Positions 37,877 to 46,510 of a stretch of 64,000 nt of DNA are shown in pieces. Below the pieces are notes generated by a model. The model did no database searches. It saw only the letters and a program-made list of their open reading frames with translations, and was not told the origin of the DNA. The stretch lies in the NCBI RefSeq assembly GCF_902506145.1, contig NZ_LR733519.1, positions 902,582 to 966,581 on the forward strand, given 5' to 3'. The stretch is from Burkholderia sp. 8Y (GTDB lineage Bacteria > Pseudomonadota > Gammaproteobacteria > Burkholderiales > Burkholderiaceae). Position numbers and translations under genes: made by a program. Position 1 is the first letter of the stretch. The number at the start of each line of letters is the position of its first letter.

Positions 37877-39903
37877 GACTGCCGGGAACGCCGCGCGCCG
37901 TGCTCACGCGCTTCCTGCGCGCTTTCGTAGATATAGGGCGCGACGCCGCGGCGCTTGAGCGCGTCGCCGAGCTTCATGCGTAGAAAACTGCTGGTGGTAT
38001 AGCGCGTGACACCGTCATAGAACTCGCTCACCAGCCGGGTGACCATCTCCGAATAGGCGTCGAGCATGCTTGGGCGAATCGAGAAATTGTCGTAATTGAC
38101 GATGGCGTGAGGCTTGACGCTTACCCCTGAGAGTTGCTTCTCGACTTCGAGTCGGATCGCTTCGACATCATGCAGGCTCGCCACCTCGTGCCCCTCGAAG
38201 TTGATGAAGAAAAGGTTCTTCTCAGCGTCGTAGCTGAATCGCTCTGACAGATCGAGGCCAAGCAATACCTTTCGCAAGCCGATAGGCCCCTCCCGGAAGA
38301 TGCGCTCATCCATCACGCGCGGCGCGGACGGCATCACGGGCCTGAAGTCCATCTGCGCGACGATATCGCGCTCGACATCGATGCCGGGCGCGACTTCCTT
38401 CAACACGACTCCCTCGCTCGTCAGCTCGAATACGCAACGCTCGGTGATATAAAGCACCGTTTGACCGCGCTCCACGGCATAACGGCCGCTGAATGTGCGA
38501 TGCTCGACCGCATCGACGAACTTTCGGCAATTCCCTTCGCGGCGAATGGCAAGCTTGCCGTCGTCGATGACGAGATCCAGTTTGCCCGCGTTGAACGTCC
38601 CGACGAAGACGACCTTCTTCGCCGACTGACTGATATTGATGAACCCGCCTGCACCCGCCAGCTTGGGGCCAAACTTACTCACGTTGAGATTGCCCTCGCG
38701 GTCCGCTTGAGCAAGCCCGAGAAAGGCGATATCCAGCCCACCGCCGTCATAGAAATCGAACTGATAAGGCTGGTCGATGATCGCTTGCGTATTCGTCGCG
38801 GCGCCGAAATTGAGGCCGCCTGCGGGGATTCCGCCGATTACGCCCGGTTCAGTCGTCATGGTGAAGAGGTCGATCACCTGCTCTTCGTTCGCCACGCTCG
38901 CAATGCCTTCCGGCATGCCGATGCCGAGATTCACCACGCTATTGGCCATCAATTCGAACGCAGCGCGTCGCGCGATCACCTTGCGTTCGTTAAGCGGCAT
39001 GGGCGCCATCGAACTCGCGGCGACACGCAGTTCGCTGGAAAACGCCGCGCTATATTGTTCGCCGAAGGTCTGCCAGTGGTTTTCGGGTCGGGCCAGCACG
39101 ACACAATCCACCATGACGCCGGGTACTTTGACTTGCCTCGCATTGAGCGTGTTCGATTCGGCCAGCCGTTCCACCTGTGCAATGACGATGCCGCCAGAGT
39201 TGCGTGCCGCCATCGCAATGGAAAGTGCTTCGAGCGTCAGTGCCTCCTTTTCCATCGTGATGTTTCCGTTCAGATCCGCTGTCGTACCACGCACGATTGC
39301 GACGTCGATGGGAAAGGTTTTGTAGTACAGGTAGTCGATGCCGTCTATCGGCATGAGACGCACGATGTCCTCGGTCGTGCGTGCATTGAGTTTTCCTCCG
39401 CCATTGCGCGGATCAACGAAAGTGCCGAGGCCGACGGTCGATAACTGTCCGGGACGATGCGCCGCAATGTCGCGAAAGAGTTGAGAGATGACGCCTTGCG
39501 GCAAGTTGTACGCTTCGATGCGGTTTTCGATGGCAAGCTTCTGCAAGCCCGGAACCAGTCCCCAATGGCCGCCGATGACGCGCTTGACGAGCCCTTCATG
39601 CGCGAAGTGATTGAGGCCCTTGCCTCGGCCATCGCCCTGACCGGCCGCATAGACGATGGTGAGATCGGCAATCGGCTCATGGCCTTCCGCATGGCCTGCG
39701 GCGTTTGCCTCGAGAAAGCGAGCCTCAAGCGCGATTGCCACCTCTTCCGCGAAGCCGATGCCCACGAAGCCGCTGGTCGCAATGGTGTCTCCCGAACGAA
39801 TGAGGCGTACCGCCTCACGCGCCGACACGATCTTTCCCCGCTCGACAAGCCGCGCCGATGACAGAAATGACGGGTGACGAGGCGGTGCGTTGCTGGCGTT
39901 CAT
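37873..39903 (-). CDS. Acyl-CoA:acetate CoA-transferase (propionate CoA-transferase-like)
   Basis: A 676-residue fused class I CoA-transferase. Residues about 20-310 are the alpha half ([20 protein letters not shown], then a [12 protein letters not shown] block) and about 330-640 the beta half, with [13 protein letters not shown] and [14 protein letters not shown], whose Glu is the residue that forms the covalent glutamyl-CoA. It matches Pct/YdiF-like enzymes, which move CoA between short acyl-CoAs and acetate or propionate; it is longer than C. propionicum Pct (about 520) because of a C-terminal tail (to residue 676). The start at 39903 gives a standard N-terminus. It is not in an operon. 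Confidence 0.88.
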   Translation of the reverse strand: MNASNAPPRHPSFLSSARLVERGKIVSAREAVRLIRSGDTIATSGFVGIGFAEEVAIALEARFLEANAAGHAEGHEPIADLTIVYAAGQGDGRGKGLNHFAHEGLVKRVIGGHWGLVPGLQKLAIENRIEAYNLPQGVISQLFRDIAAHRPGQLSTVGLGTFVDPRNGGGKLNARTTEDIVRLMPIDGIDYLYYKTFPIDVAIVRGTTADLNGNITMEKEALTLEALSIAMAARNSGGIVIAQVERLAESNTLNARQVKVPGVMVDCVVLARPENHWQTFGEQYSAAFSSELRVAASSMAPMPLNERKVIARRAAFELMANSVVNLGIGMPEGIASVANEEQVIDLFTMTTEPGVIGGIPAGGLNFGAATNTQAIIDQPYQFDFYDGGGLDIAFLGLAQADREGNLNVSKFGPKLAGAGGFINISQSAKKVVFVGTFNAGKLDLVIDDGKLAIRREGNCRKFVDAVEHRTFSGRYAVERGQTVLYITERCVFELTSEGVVLKEVAPGIDVERDIVAQMDFRPVMPSAPRVMDERIFREGPIGLRKVLLGLDLSERFSYDAEKNLFFINFEGHEVASLHDVEAIRLEVEKQLSGVSVKPHAIVNYDNFSIRPSMLDAYSEMVTRLVSEFYDGVTRYTTSSFLRMKLGDALKRRGVAPYIYESAQEAREHGARRSRQS

Positions 39904-40014
39904 GGCGTCTCCTTGTTCGTTTCGGGCAAGGTAACACCAAATGCGCGCAGCAGGAACCATGCGTCGCCAGGAGCGAAGTGCGCTATCTTCAGCAGATAAG
40001 GCGGCGTGTCGAAC

Positions 40015-40734
40015 TCAGCGCGGCGTACCCGCCTCGATTGCTTGCACGAACTGATGCAGCACCGCTGCCGACGCATCGGTCACGGCCCAGAACGTCATGC
40101 CTTGATCACTCCAGCGCGCAAGCGCATACCCATCGTCGGAGCGCGTGACGATCGCCTTGGCGTCTTTTTGCGGCACTGCCGACGTTTTGTCGGGGAACAC
40201 GTAGACGTCGATCGGGTGCTTGAGATAGCGATACACGACCACGGCCACCGGCCGATGCCCGATGTAATCGAGTCTTCCGCCGACCAGTGCGAAGCCCGGT
40301 CCCGCCGGGTCGATGACAGGCGGCGCATAGTCGATGCGGCCGTTGAACCATGGCTTCACCGTGTGTTTGTCGCTGGACAGGACGTCGATCGGCCGGTCCG
40401 ACATCAGTGACCGCACGTGGCTCGACACGATCTCTTGTGCAATCGGCGAATCGGCCGGTATATGCGCCGCGGTCTGCATCCACAGCACAGCGCCAAGCAC
40501 GACCGCCGACAACGTCGCGCCCGCGAATGCGCCGCCAAAGAACGGCCACGGCGCCGCGAAAGGCAGGTGCCATGTGTTTCGCCTGCTACGCGATTGCGAT
40601 AGTCGACGCTCTTCACGAGCCGCCTCCTCGCGCACGCGTGCAAGCACTTGCGCGGGCAAATGCGCGGGCGCGTGATGATAAAGCGAGCCATCGGTCAGCC
40701 TCGATTCGAGCGACGCGGTATCGTTATTGTCCAT
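40015..40734 (-). CDS. Membrane anti-sigma factor (second ECF locus)
   Basis: A 239-residue protein with a short cytoplasmic N-terminus, one membrane helix at about 65-87 (FFGGAFAGATLSAVVLGAVLW) and a periplasmic domain. The cytoplasmic part (HLPAQVLARVREEAAREERR) lacks the Zn motif. The periplasmic sequence FALVGGRLDYIGHRPVAVVVYRY and the closing VTDASAAVLHQFVQAIEAG are typical of the RsiW-like proteins paired with this ECF class in Burkholderia. The ATG lies 11 bases inside the sigma factor gene end, so the two are coupled. It should hold the sigma factor inactive until an envelope signal. Confidence 0.82.
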   Translation of the reverse strand: MDNNDTASLESRLTDGSLYHHAPAHLPAQVLARVREEAAREERRLSQSRSRRNTWHLPFAAPWPFFGGAFAGATLSAVVLGAVLWMQTAAHIPADSPIAQEIVSSHVRSLMSDRPIDVLSSDKHTVKPWFNGRIDYAPPVIDPAGPGFALVGGRLDYIGHRPVAVVVYRYLKHPIDVYVFPDKTSAVPQKDAKAIVTRSDDGYALARWSDQGMTFWAVTDASAAVLHQFVQAIEAGTPR

Positions 40735-41359
40735 TGCCCGATTCCTCAGAATGACCCGTATCCGACTTGCGCACGAGCCGCACGCTCGGTCTGTCGCCTT
40801 GCGCTGCGCGCACGGCTGTCGCGAGCATTTTTCGTCCACGCGCGAGCCTCGACATCACCGTTCCTATCGGCACACCCGTGATGGCGGCCACTTCCTTATA
40901 GCTCATGTCTTCCAGTTCGCGCAGCACGAGCACCTCGCGAAAGACGAGAGGCAACGCATCCAGCGCACGATGCACGAGTTGCACTTCGTCCTTGCGCACC
41001 ACGAGCGTCTCCGGGCTCACGCCTGCGTCGTCGGACCATCCGGGCAGTGCCTGATCGCCGGCGATCTCTTCATCATAGGGCGTCGCGTCCGCTGACTGAA
41101 CCCGACGACGCCATTCCGTGAACCACGTATTGCGCACGATAGCGAGCAGCCAGCCCCGCGCATTCGACTCATCGCCGTCTTCGAAGCCAGAAAAGAAACG
41201 AAACGCGCGCAGGTAGGCTTCCTGCACGACATCATCCGCATCGCTCGGGCTTCCAGACAGCCAGCGCGCGAGGTTATAGGCGGCATCGAGATGCGGCATG
41301 ACCGTCGCTTCGAAGCGTGCATGCGGGGACTCGTCTACTTTCGACCTGCTTCGCCACAT
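40724..41359 (-). CDS. ECF-family RNA polymerase sigma factor (second locus)
   Basis: A 211-residue sigma factor. Region 2 contains DADDVVQEAYLRAFRFF (about 40-60) and region 4 YKEVAAITGVPIGTVMSRLARGRK (split: YKEVAAITG, then VPIGTVMSRLARGR; about 155-178). The ATG at 41359 is chosen over the TTG at 41395 because CAGGAGAG precedes it at good spacing. It is divergent from the metallophosphoesterase/cupredoxin pair, whose upstream region contains GGAATA-N16-GGTTCG, matching the element before the peroxidase at 17637; that suggests a common recognition sequence for the two sigma factors or cross-talk. Confidence 0.92.
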   Translation of the reverse strand: MWRSRSKVDESPHARFEATVMPHLDAAYNLARWLSGSPSDADDVVQEAYLRAFRFFSGFEDGDESNARGWLLAIVRNTWFTEWRRRVQSADATPYDEEIAGDQALPGWSDDAGVSPETLVVRKDEVQLVHRALDALPLVFREVLVLRELEDMSYKEVAAITGVPIGTVMSRLARGRKMLATAVRAAQGDRPSVRLVRKSDTGHSEESGNGQ

Positions 41360-41493
41360 CGCGCAACTCTCCTGGAGCGAATCCAATTCCGACAACCAAA
41401 GCCGCGCATTGATGCGCGCCCACAGTCCCTTTACTTCGGCTCTCGCCGATTTATTCCTTCGCAGCTCGAGCGCGATTAGAAAATGTTTTCTCG

Positions 41494-41521
41494 GGAATAT
41501 CGGAGGCGTTGCGCCGGTTCG
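41494..41521 (+). promoter_or_regulatory. Candidate ECF promoter of the metallophosphoesterase/cupredoxin pair
   Basis: GGAATA (41494-41499), 16 bases, GGTTCG (41516-41521), 37 bases before the ATG at 41559. Nearly identical in sequence and spacing to the element at 17574. Confidence 0.5.
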
Positions 41522-41558
41522 ATGGACGCTGGATACATCACTTCCTCAAGGAGCCGTC

Positions 41559-42539
41559 ATGCATACCGAACACACTCCCTTAGCGCCTATTGACGAACTC
41601 GACAGTCACGGCAAGCGCCGACGCACGGCTTTGTCATGCATGGCGTGGGCCGGCGCGGGCGTCCTCTGGACCATCAGCGGGGGCGTGCCCCGCTCGCAAC
41701 TGATTTCGTCGGCACAGGCTGCCGAAACGACACGCTCTTTTAGTTTCGTGCAAATCAGCGATAGCCATATCGGATTCAACAAGGACCCGAACACCGAGCC
41801 GACAAGCACGCTTCAGGAAGCCATCAGCCATGTTCGCGCAATGCCGCAGCGCCCCGCGTTCATGATCCATACCGGCGATATCACGCATCTCTCGAAGCCC
41901 GCCCAATTCGATACGGCCATGCAGATCATCAACGACGCGGGTATGCCGGTCCATTACGTGCCCGGCGAGCATGACGTGCTCGTCGAAAATGGCGATTCGT
42001 TTTTCGCCCGCTTTGCGGATCAATACGGGAACGGCGCCGCGCGCCACTGGTATAGCTTCGACGAAGGCGGTGTTCATTTCATTGGCCTGACGAATGTGAT
42101 AGACCTCAAAGGCGGCGGCCTCGGCTTTCTCGGCGATGCGCAGCTTGCATGGCTCAAGCAAGATCTGCAAGCAAGAACGAGCAGTACGCCGATCGTCGTC
42201 TTCGCGCATATTCCGCTTTGGGCGCTATACCCGCAATGGGGCTGGGGCACCGACGACAGCGCACAGGCGCTTGCGCTCTTGAAGCGTTTCGGCTCTGTCA
42301 CCGTGCTGAATGGCCACGTGCATCAGGTCGCGCAAAAAGTGGAAGGCGACATGCGATTCTATTCCGCCATGTCCACGGCCTTTCCTCAGCCCGCGCCCGG
42401 CTCGGCAGCCGGCCCTGGACCCATGAAGGTGGGCGCTGACCAGTTGCGATCCATGCTCGGCCTGCGCGCCGTCACGCATATAGCAGGACGCGAACAACTG
42501 GCTATCGTCGATACGTCGCTTGCGGGAGCACGAGCATGA
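41559..42539 (+). CDS. Secreted metallophosphoesterase, probable Tat substrate
   Basis: A 326-residue calcineurin-like phosphoesterase. The N-terminus has KRRRTALSCMAWAGAGVL, a Tat-type twin-arginine leader ending near AQA-AET. The metal-binding set is D68 and H70 (QISDSHIG), the Asp of HTGDITH, the GEHD block (position 130s, with Glu where GNHD normally has Asn), FAHIPLW and NGHVHQ. So the site is largely intact with one changed ligand residue. It is the first gene of a pair whose second gene, a cupredoxin, starts at an overlapping ATGA. AGGAG precedes the ATG. The substrate is not evident; the family includes 5'-nucleotidases and diesterases. Confidence 0.85.
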   Translation: MHTEHTPLAPIDELDSHGKRRRTALSCMAWAGAGVLWTISGGVPRSQLISSAQAAETTRSFSFVQISDSHIGFNKDPNTEPTSTLQEAISHVRAMPQRPAFMIHTGDITHLSKPAQFDTAMQIINDAGMPVHYVPGEHDVLVENGDSFFARFADQYGNGAARHWYSFDEGGVHFIGLTNVIDLKGGGLGFLGDAQLAWLKQDLQARTSSTPIVVFAHIPLWALYPQWGWGTDDSAQALALLKRFGSVTVLNGHVHQVAQKVEGDMRFYSAMSTAFPQPAPGSAAGPGPMKVGADQLRSMLGLRAVTHIAGREQLAIVDTSLAGARA

Positions 42540-42907
42540 ATGCATCCTTCGCCGGACGATGCGTGCGTCAGCTAACGGTGGCGATCATCGTCAAGGGACT
42601 CTTCGGCATGATGCCTTCGGCTTGCGCGAAAGAGCCCGTCCAACAACTCGCTGCAGTGGCCTCGCCGACCATCACCATCGACAACTTCGCGTTCAGCCAG
42701 CCGACGCTCACGGTGCCTGTCGGAACGAAGATAACGTGGATCAATCGCGACGACATGCTGCATACGGTCGTGGATGAAGCGAAGTCATTCAAGTCCGACC
42801 CGCTCGATAGCGGCGACAGCTTCTCGCATGTGTTCGATCAGCCGGGTACTTACACTTACTTCTGTTCGTTGCATCCGCACATGACGGGGACCATCGTCGT
42901 GCGGTAA
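42536..42907 (+). CDS. Amicyanin-like blue copper protein (cupredoxin)
   Basis: A 123-residue exported protein; residues 1-31 form a signal peptide (ending ACA-KEP). The type 1 copper ligands are present in amicyanin spacing: H76 (in MLHTVVD), C110, H113 and M116 (in YFCSLHPHMTG). The mature beta-barrel starts ITIDNFAFSQPTLTVPVGT, typical of plastocyanin/azurin-family proteins. It should carry one electron in the periplasm. Translation starts within the stop of the metallophosphoesterase (ATGA), so the two are coupled, and both probably belong to the ECF regulon of the divergent sigma factor. Electron partners are not visible. Confidence 0.9.
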   Translation: MNASFAGRCVRQLTVAIIVKGLFGMMPSACAKEPVQQLAAVASPTITIDNFAFSQPTLTVPVGTKITWINRDDMLHTVVDEAKSFKSDPLDSGDSFSHVFDQPGTYTYFCSLHPHMTGTIVVR

Positions 42908-42931
42908 TCGGTAGAAAAGAGGCGCGCGCGC

Positions 42932-44035
42932 TCAGCGTTGCGCCTTCGCTATCGCATCGAGATTACCCTCGCCAAAGCCATGATGCCCTCGTCTCTCGAC
43001 AATCTCGAAGAACATATCGCCGGGTCTGCGTTCAAGAAACGTTTGAAGAAAGAGTTGCGGCGTGCCATCAGGAAGTATCTCGCCATCGACGAGAATGCCG
43101 CGTGTTCGTAGCTGCTCGATATCGAGCCCATGCCCGGGCAAGCGGGCATCGATCTGGTCGTAATAGCGCGGCGGAGGCGTGAGAAAGCGCACGCCACGCG
43201 CCCGGAGCGCATCGACCGATGCAAAGATATCCGCTGACGCCAGCGCGATATGCTGCACGCCCTCGCCTTCATGGTCCGGCAAATACTGCTGCATGAGGTC
43301 CGTGCGATACGTGCCCTCTTCATACACGGGGATGCGAATGGAGCCGCACGGCGAAACGGTAACGGCCGAATCTTGCGAGACATGCCAGTCCGGGTGGATC
43401 TGGTGAATCTCTTCGAAATGAAGCACTTCGCGATAGAAATCGAGCCACTCTTTGATGCGGCCCGCGCCGACCGTCTGGGTGAAGTGATCGACTTCGAGCA
43501 GACCCGTGCCGCCGAGGCCACCGCTCGCATGATTCAACGGCCGGAAGTCGATATCGTAGATGGAGGCTTCGCCGCTGTTCTTGCCCGGCCAGTGATCGAC
43601 GAAATAGATATGCGAATCGCCAATGCCCTGAATGGCGGGAATGGCGAGTTCGTTAGGGCCTATTTTTTCGCCCTCGAAGTCCCATGCGCCGTAATCGACA
43701 GCGCGCTCATGCGCGACCTGCGCGTCCAGCACGCGAATCCCGATCGCCGCGATGCCGACCCCATGCGATTGCGCAAACCGCGTCGCAAACGAATCCGGCT
43801 CCGCGTTGATCAGGAAGTTCATGCTGCCTTGGCGGTAGAGCGTCACCGCCTTGCTGACGTGCTGCGCCACCGCGACGAAGCCGAGCCGCCCGAAAAGCGC
43901 GGCAAGTCCTTGCGGATCGGGACTCGAGAATTCGACAAACTCCAACCCTGCGATGCCGAGCGGATTGCGCCCGGCGTCGGAATCGGGGATCGCGCTGGCG
44001 GGCAAGGAAAGGTCAGCGGATTGGGGCTGGGTCAT
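42932..44035 (-). CDS. hppD: 4-hydroxyphenylpyruvate dioxygenase
   Basis: A 367-residue non-heme iron enzyme converting 4-hydroxyphenylpyruvate to homogentisate in tyrosine breakdown. Two vicinal-oxygen-chelate domains are visible; the Fe(II) ligands are the His of LEVDHFTQTV, the His of GVQHIALAS and the Glu of MFFEIVERR, in the standard order. The C-terminal G-F-G-E-G-N block ahead of it matches the family gate helix. The start at 44035 is backed by GAGGTA; an in-frame ATG two codons earlier is also possible. hmgA and fahA are not adjacent, so the pathway is split. Confidence 0.95.
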   Translation of the reverse strand: MTQPQSADLSLPASAIPDSDAGRNPLGIAGLEFVEFSSPDPQGLAALFGRLGFVAVAQHVSKAVTLYRQGSMNFLINAEPDSFATRFAQSHGVGIAAIGIRVLDAQVAHERAVDYGAWDFEGEKIGPNELAIPAIQGIGDSHIYFVDHWPGKNSGEASIYDIDFRPLNHASGGLGGTGLLEVDHFTQTVGAGRIKEWLDFYREVLHFEEIHQIHPDWHVSQDSAVTVSPCGSIRIPVYEEGTYRTDLMQQYLPDHEGEGVQHIALASADIFASVDALRARGVRFLTPPPRYYDQIDARLPGHGLDIEQLRTRGILVDGEILPDGTPQLFLQTFLERRPGDMFFEIVERRGHHGFGEGNLDAIAKAQR

Positions 44036-44181
44036 GGGCATTACCTCGACATGTACGAGCTGGTTCACGGACGCAGAAACTACCATGACAGCCGCATCGT
44101 ACGCCACATCCGGCGCAGCGGCGCTTGCAGCTAGACTAGCGGCACCGAGGTCCCCGTGTCAAAGCCGTCGCGCCGCTTGCC

Positions 44182-44430
44182 CTATGCAGCGAGCCTTGCC
44201 GCATTCATCGACGGGCGGCGTGCCTGAGGCGGAAATACATTCCATGTGCCGTCGTCGTGGCGAAAGAAAATGATGCCGATCAGTTCGCCGCCATGCCAGG
44301 CCTCGACGCGCACATAGCGCATGCCGGTGATGTGCGAGCGGCACAGTTGGGCGACTCGCGCAGGGCGCGTCGCGGTGGGCGCAAGCCATTTATCGACGGC
44401 GCTGTGCAACGAGCTTGCGGGGGCTTGCAT
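44182..44430 (-). CDS. Small hypothetical protein (82 residues)
   Basis: An 82-residue basic protein. The start at ATG 44430 is preceded by AAGGAGACC at ideal spacing; an ATG five codons upstream lacks such a site. The translation includes SAVDKWLAPTATRPARV, then a strand-rich centre (MRYVRVEAWHGGELIGIIFFRHDDGTWNVF) spanning about residues 36-66. The alternating strands and the length suggest a small beta protein. No signal peptide. It is 11 bases downstream of the LRAT-domain gene on the same strand, so they form a likely two-gene unit. Not a family I can name. Confidence 0.65.
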   Translation of the reverse strand: MQAPASSLHSAVDKWLAPTATRPARVAQLCRSHITGMRYVRVEAWHGGELIGIIFFRHDDGTWNVFPPQARRPSMNAARLAA

Positions 44431-44441
44431 GATGGTCTCCT

Positions 44442-44972
44442 TCAAATGGCGAATGCGACGCTCGGCGCGCCGCAGCCGATGAGTGCGCTCGCGCGACGGC
44501 GGCGTTGTGCGGCGATATAGGCGCTAAAGAGCCCTCTCACCGCATGCATAGCGGCGCGAGGATCAATGAGGCAGGCGCGCACCTGCGTGCTGCGCGCCTC
44601 GCCGAAAAGGCACCACGAGACGAAGTGCTCGCAGTTATTGGTCAAGAGGCGATAGCGGTTTTCGCCGAGGCGGCTGTGCGCCCGGCGCACCGCTTCCAGG
44701 CCGACAAAGGCGGCTGCCGGATGAAGCCGCACGATCAGGTCATGGCCGTCTGCGAATTGCGCGATACTGACTTCTTCCACGGGACCGCGATGCAGCGATT
44801 TGGCAAAGCCCGCATAGTGAATCACTGTGCCGTTGCCCGCGTAGATGCCATGGTGCTCATAGCCGCAGCGACGCGTGACGAGTTCGCTGCCGAGCGGCGG
44901 CTCGTCGTCGAATGAAAAGCCGCGCGCTGCGGCTGATTCATCGCTCCTGCTTGTCGCTTGCTTGCTTGACAT
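44442..44972 (-). CDS. LRAT-like acyltransferase/NlpC-P60 superfamily protein
   Basis: A 176-residue protein with the permuted papain-like LRAT domain. The catalytic His sits in GYEHHGIYAGNGTVIHYAG (about 35-55), the second His in that block supports it, and the Cys nucleophile in LTNNCEHFVSWCLFG (about 115-130). This H...NCEHF pattern is the LRAT/H-Rev107 signature; bacterial members are thought to act as acyltransferases, lipases or peptidases. The start at 44972 is supported by GGAGCGA. The gene lies just left of the peptide export locus but points away from it, and its link to that locus is only positional. Confidence 0.82.
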   Translation of the reverse strand: MSSKQATSRSDESAAARGFSFDDEPPLGSELVTRRCGYEHHGIYAGNGTVIHYAGFAKSLHRGPVEEVSIAQFADGHDLIVRLHPAAAFVGLEAVRRAHSRLGENRYRLLTNNCEHFVSWCLFGEARSTQVRACLIDPRAAMHAVRGLFSAYIAAQRRRRASALIGCGAPSVAFAI

Positions 44973-45303
44973 GGCTCGCTCCGATTCTTTTCTTGGCTTG
45001 GCGCGAAGTGTTTGTTTCGCGCCCGGTTGCGTTGCCATTTGCATCTTTCCTGCCAGTTGCCGCTGAGCCTTGATCCAGTGGGCTTTCGCCTAAATTCGGA
45101 TGCGTTGCTGAGCCGCATCTGTTGAGGCTGGACCAACGCTTTCTGGCCTGATTTGTTGGGCCCAAAGCATCAGTTACCGCGCGACGGGCGGTGTCGGTTT
45201 CCACCTTGCTCAATGGCTCCAAGTGTTGGCGAGCTTCCAACTTCCTGACCGCGCGCAAGCTTGGAAAGGCCCACTATCAACGGCCTGCCGGGCGCGGGGC
45301 AAT
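44973..45303. other. Intergenic region upstream of the first leader peptide
   Basis: About 330 bases between divergent genes. Contains a perfect palindrome TTGGGCCCAA (45156-45165), about 140 bases upstream of the sigma-54-like element at 45304, a position typical for activator sites. A GTTGG/CCAAC hairpin near 45215-45240 was also seen. No gene recognised. Confidence 0.45.
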
Positions 45304-45319
45304 CGGCACGCGCCTTGCA
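45304..45319 (+). promoter_or_regulatory. Candidate sigma-54 (-24/-12) promoter of the peptide/PP2C unit
   Basis: CGGCACG-CGCC-TTGCA: GG at 45305-45306 and GC ten bases on, with all consensus positions (GGCACG-N4-TTGCA) met except C for T before the GG. It lies 40 bases before the ATG of the precursor at 45359. A sigma-54 activator is encoded at 46511-47812. Confidence 0.75.
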
Positions 45320-45358
45320 TTCACTTCGCGCATTCTCACGGCTATATTGGAGAGGCAC

Positions 45359-45649
45359 ATGGCCACCCTCACCGTCACCGATCTCGATTACGACCGCCCA
45401 CTCGACCGCACGGCAATGTCGGCCATTGGCGGCGGAGGCGGCGCGCCCTGGGTGTACGGCTGGATCACGCCGTTCATAGCAGACCGTCAGTCGAATTTCG
45501 GCGGTGTCGTCAACATCTACGACATCACGAACAATTTCACGGCCGGACAAATGATCAATCAGTTCCAGTCCGTCGACGTCCGCAATTCGGGCGATGGAGC
45601 GAATCTCACGGTGACGCCGAATGCCATATCCGCCAACCGTGCAGGCTGA
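45359..45649 (+). CDS. Double-glycine leader peptide precursor C
   Basis: A 96-residue precursor. Residues 1-26 form the leader (MATLTVTDLD ... LDRTAMSAIGGG), with Leu at -12, Met at -7, Ile at -4 and Gly at -2/-1, as required by C39 peptidases. The leader has the same length and pattern as precursors A and B at 57-58 kb. The predicted mature part, about 70 residues, starts GGAPWVYGWITPF and is rich in Asn, Gln, Gly and Val, with no Cys. GGAGAGG precedes the ATG, and a sigma-54-like promoter lies 40 bases upstream. The PP2C gene follows. The product may be a bacteriocin, a signal or a surface/amyloid-forming peptide. Confidence 0.82.
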   Translation: MATLTVTDLDYDRPLDRTAMSAIGGGGGAPWVYGWITPFIADRQSNFGGVVNIYDITNNFTAGQMINQFQSVDVRNSGDGANLTVTPNAISANRAG

Positions 45650-45728
45650 CGTCGCATGGCGTGAGAATGCACCGCTCAAGCGCCCGACTGTCCAAGCGCA
45701 AAACCCTTAGTGCATGGAGGAGGTTGGC

Positions 45729-46499
45729 GTGACCTTCCCGACTGAGTTTCGATGGACATCCGCTGCCCGCTCAGACGTCGGCTGCGTGCGGCTGGTCAAC
45801 GAAGACGCAGTGCTGAACTCGCCCGAGCGTGGTCTCTGGGCCGTGGCCGATGGCATGGGCGGACACGCTGTGGGCGATCTCGCGAGCGAAATGGTGATCC
45901 AGAGTCTGTCCACCGTTTCGAGGTCCGACGGGCTCGCAGGCGTGATCGCCGAGGCGCGCGAACGGCTCCTGCATGTCAATGATGAACTGCGAGCGGAAGC
46001 ATCACGACGCCAGGTATCGCGCATAGGCAGCACGGTCGTACTGCTTGCTGCGCGAGACGGCGCGTGCGCTTATCTTTGGGCGGGCGATAGCCGCATTTAT
46101 CTATTCAGGAATGGGCGTCTTGCGCAATTGACGCGCGATCATAGTCATGTGGAAGAACTCAAGGCACGTGGTCAATTGACAGCGGAAGAAGCGTTGCATC
46201 ATCCCGCACAGCATCTGATTACGCGTGCGGTGGGCGCGCTTGATACGCTCGATCTCGACGAAAGCAGCGTCGCCCTGGCCGACGGCGATACGTTCCTGCT
46301 GTGCAGCGATGGTCTATCGAACGAAGTGAGCGAAGCAGAGATAGCAAGCGAACTCGCGCCGGGCAATTGCGAAATAGCCGCGCAGCGGTTGCTGGAGATC
46401 GCGCTGGAACGCGGCGGGCGAGACAATATCTCGATCGTCGTCGCCCACGCCGAAGATGTCCTTGCATCGGACAGGACGCAGGTCAATCCGACCATCTGA
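45729..46499 (+). CDS. PP2C-type Ser/Thr protein phosphatase
   Basis: A 256-residue PPM phosphatase that removes phosphate from Ser/Thr. Metal and catalytic motifs are in order: VRLVNEDAVL (24-27), WAVADGMGGHAVG (37-48), the IGSTVV and LWAGDSRIYL blocks, LLCSDGLSN and GGRDNISIVV at the end. The start GTG 45729 was chosen because GGAGGAGG ends a few bases upstream; ATG 45714 would contain that site in its own codons. It is in the transcript of precursor C. No matching Ser/Thr kinase is in the window, but the export operon encodes an FHA protein, whose domains bind phosphothreonine, so the two may act on the same switch, as PppA and Fha do in type VI secretion. Confidence 0.9.
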   Translation: MTFPTEFRWTSAARSDVGCVRLVNEDAVLNSPERGLWAVADGMGGHAVGDLASEMVIQSLSTVSRSDGLAGVIAEARERLLHVNDELRAEASRRQVSRIGSTVVLLAARDGACAYLWAGDSRIYLFRNGRLAQLTRDHSHVEELKARGQLTAEEALHHPAQHLITRAVGALDTLDLDESSVALADGDTFLLCSDGLSNEVSEAEIASELAPGNCEIAAQRLLEIALERGGRDNISIVVAHAEDVLASDRTQVNPTI

Positions 46500-46510
46500 A
46501 TAACGCTTTC

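Noticed and set aside
45180..45250. A GTTGG/CCAAC hairpin that first looked like a tRNA T arm
   Set aside because: The seven-base loop lacks TTCGA and no acceptor or anticodon arm can be built around it.
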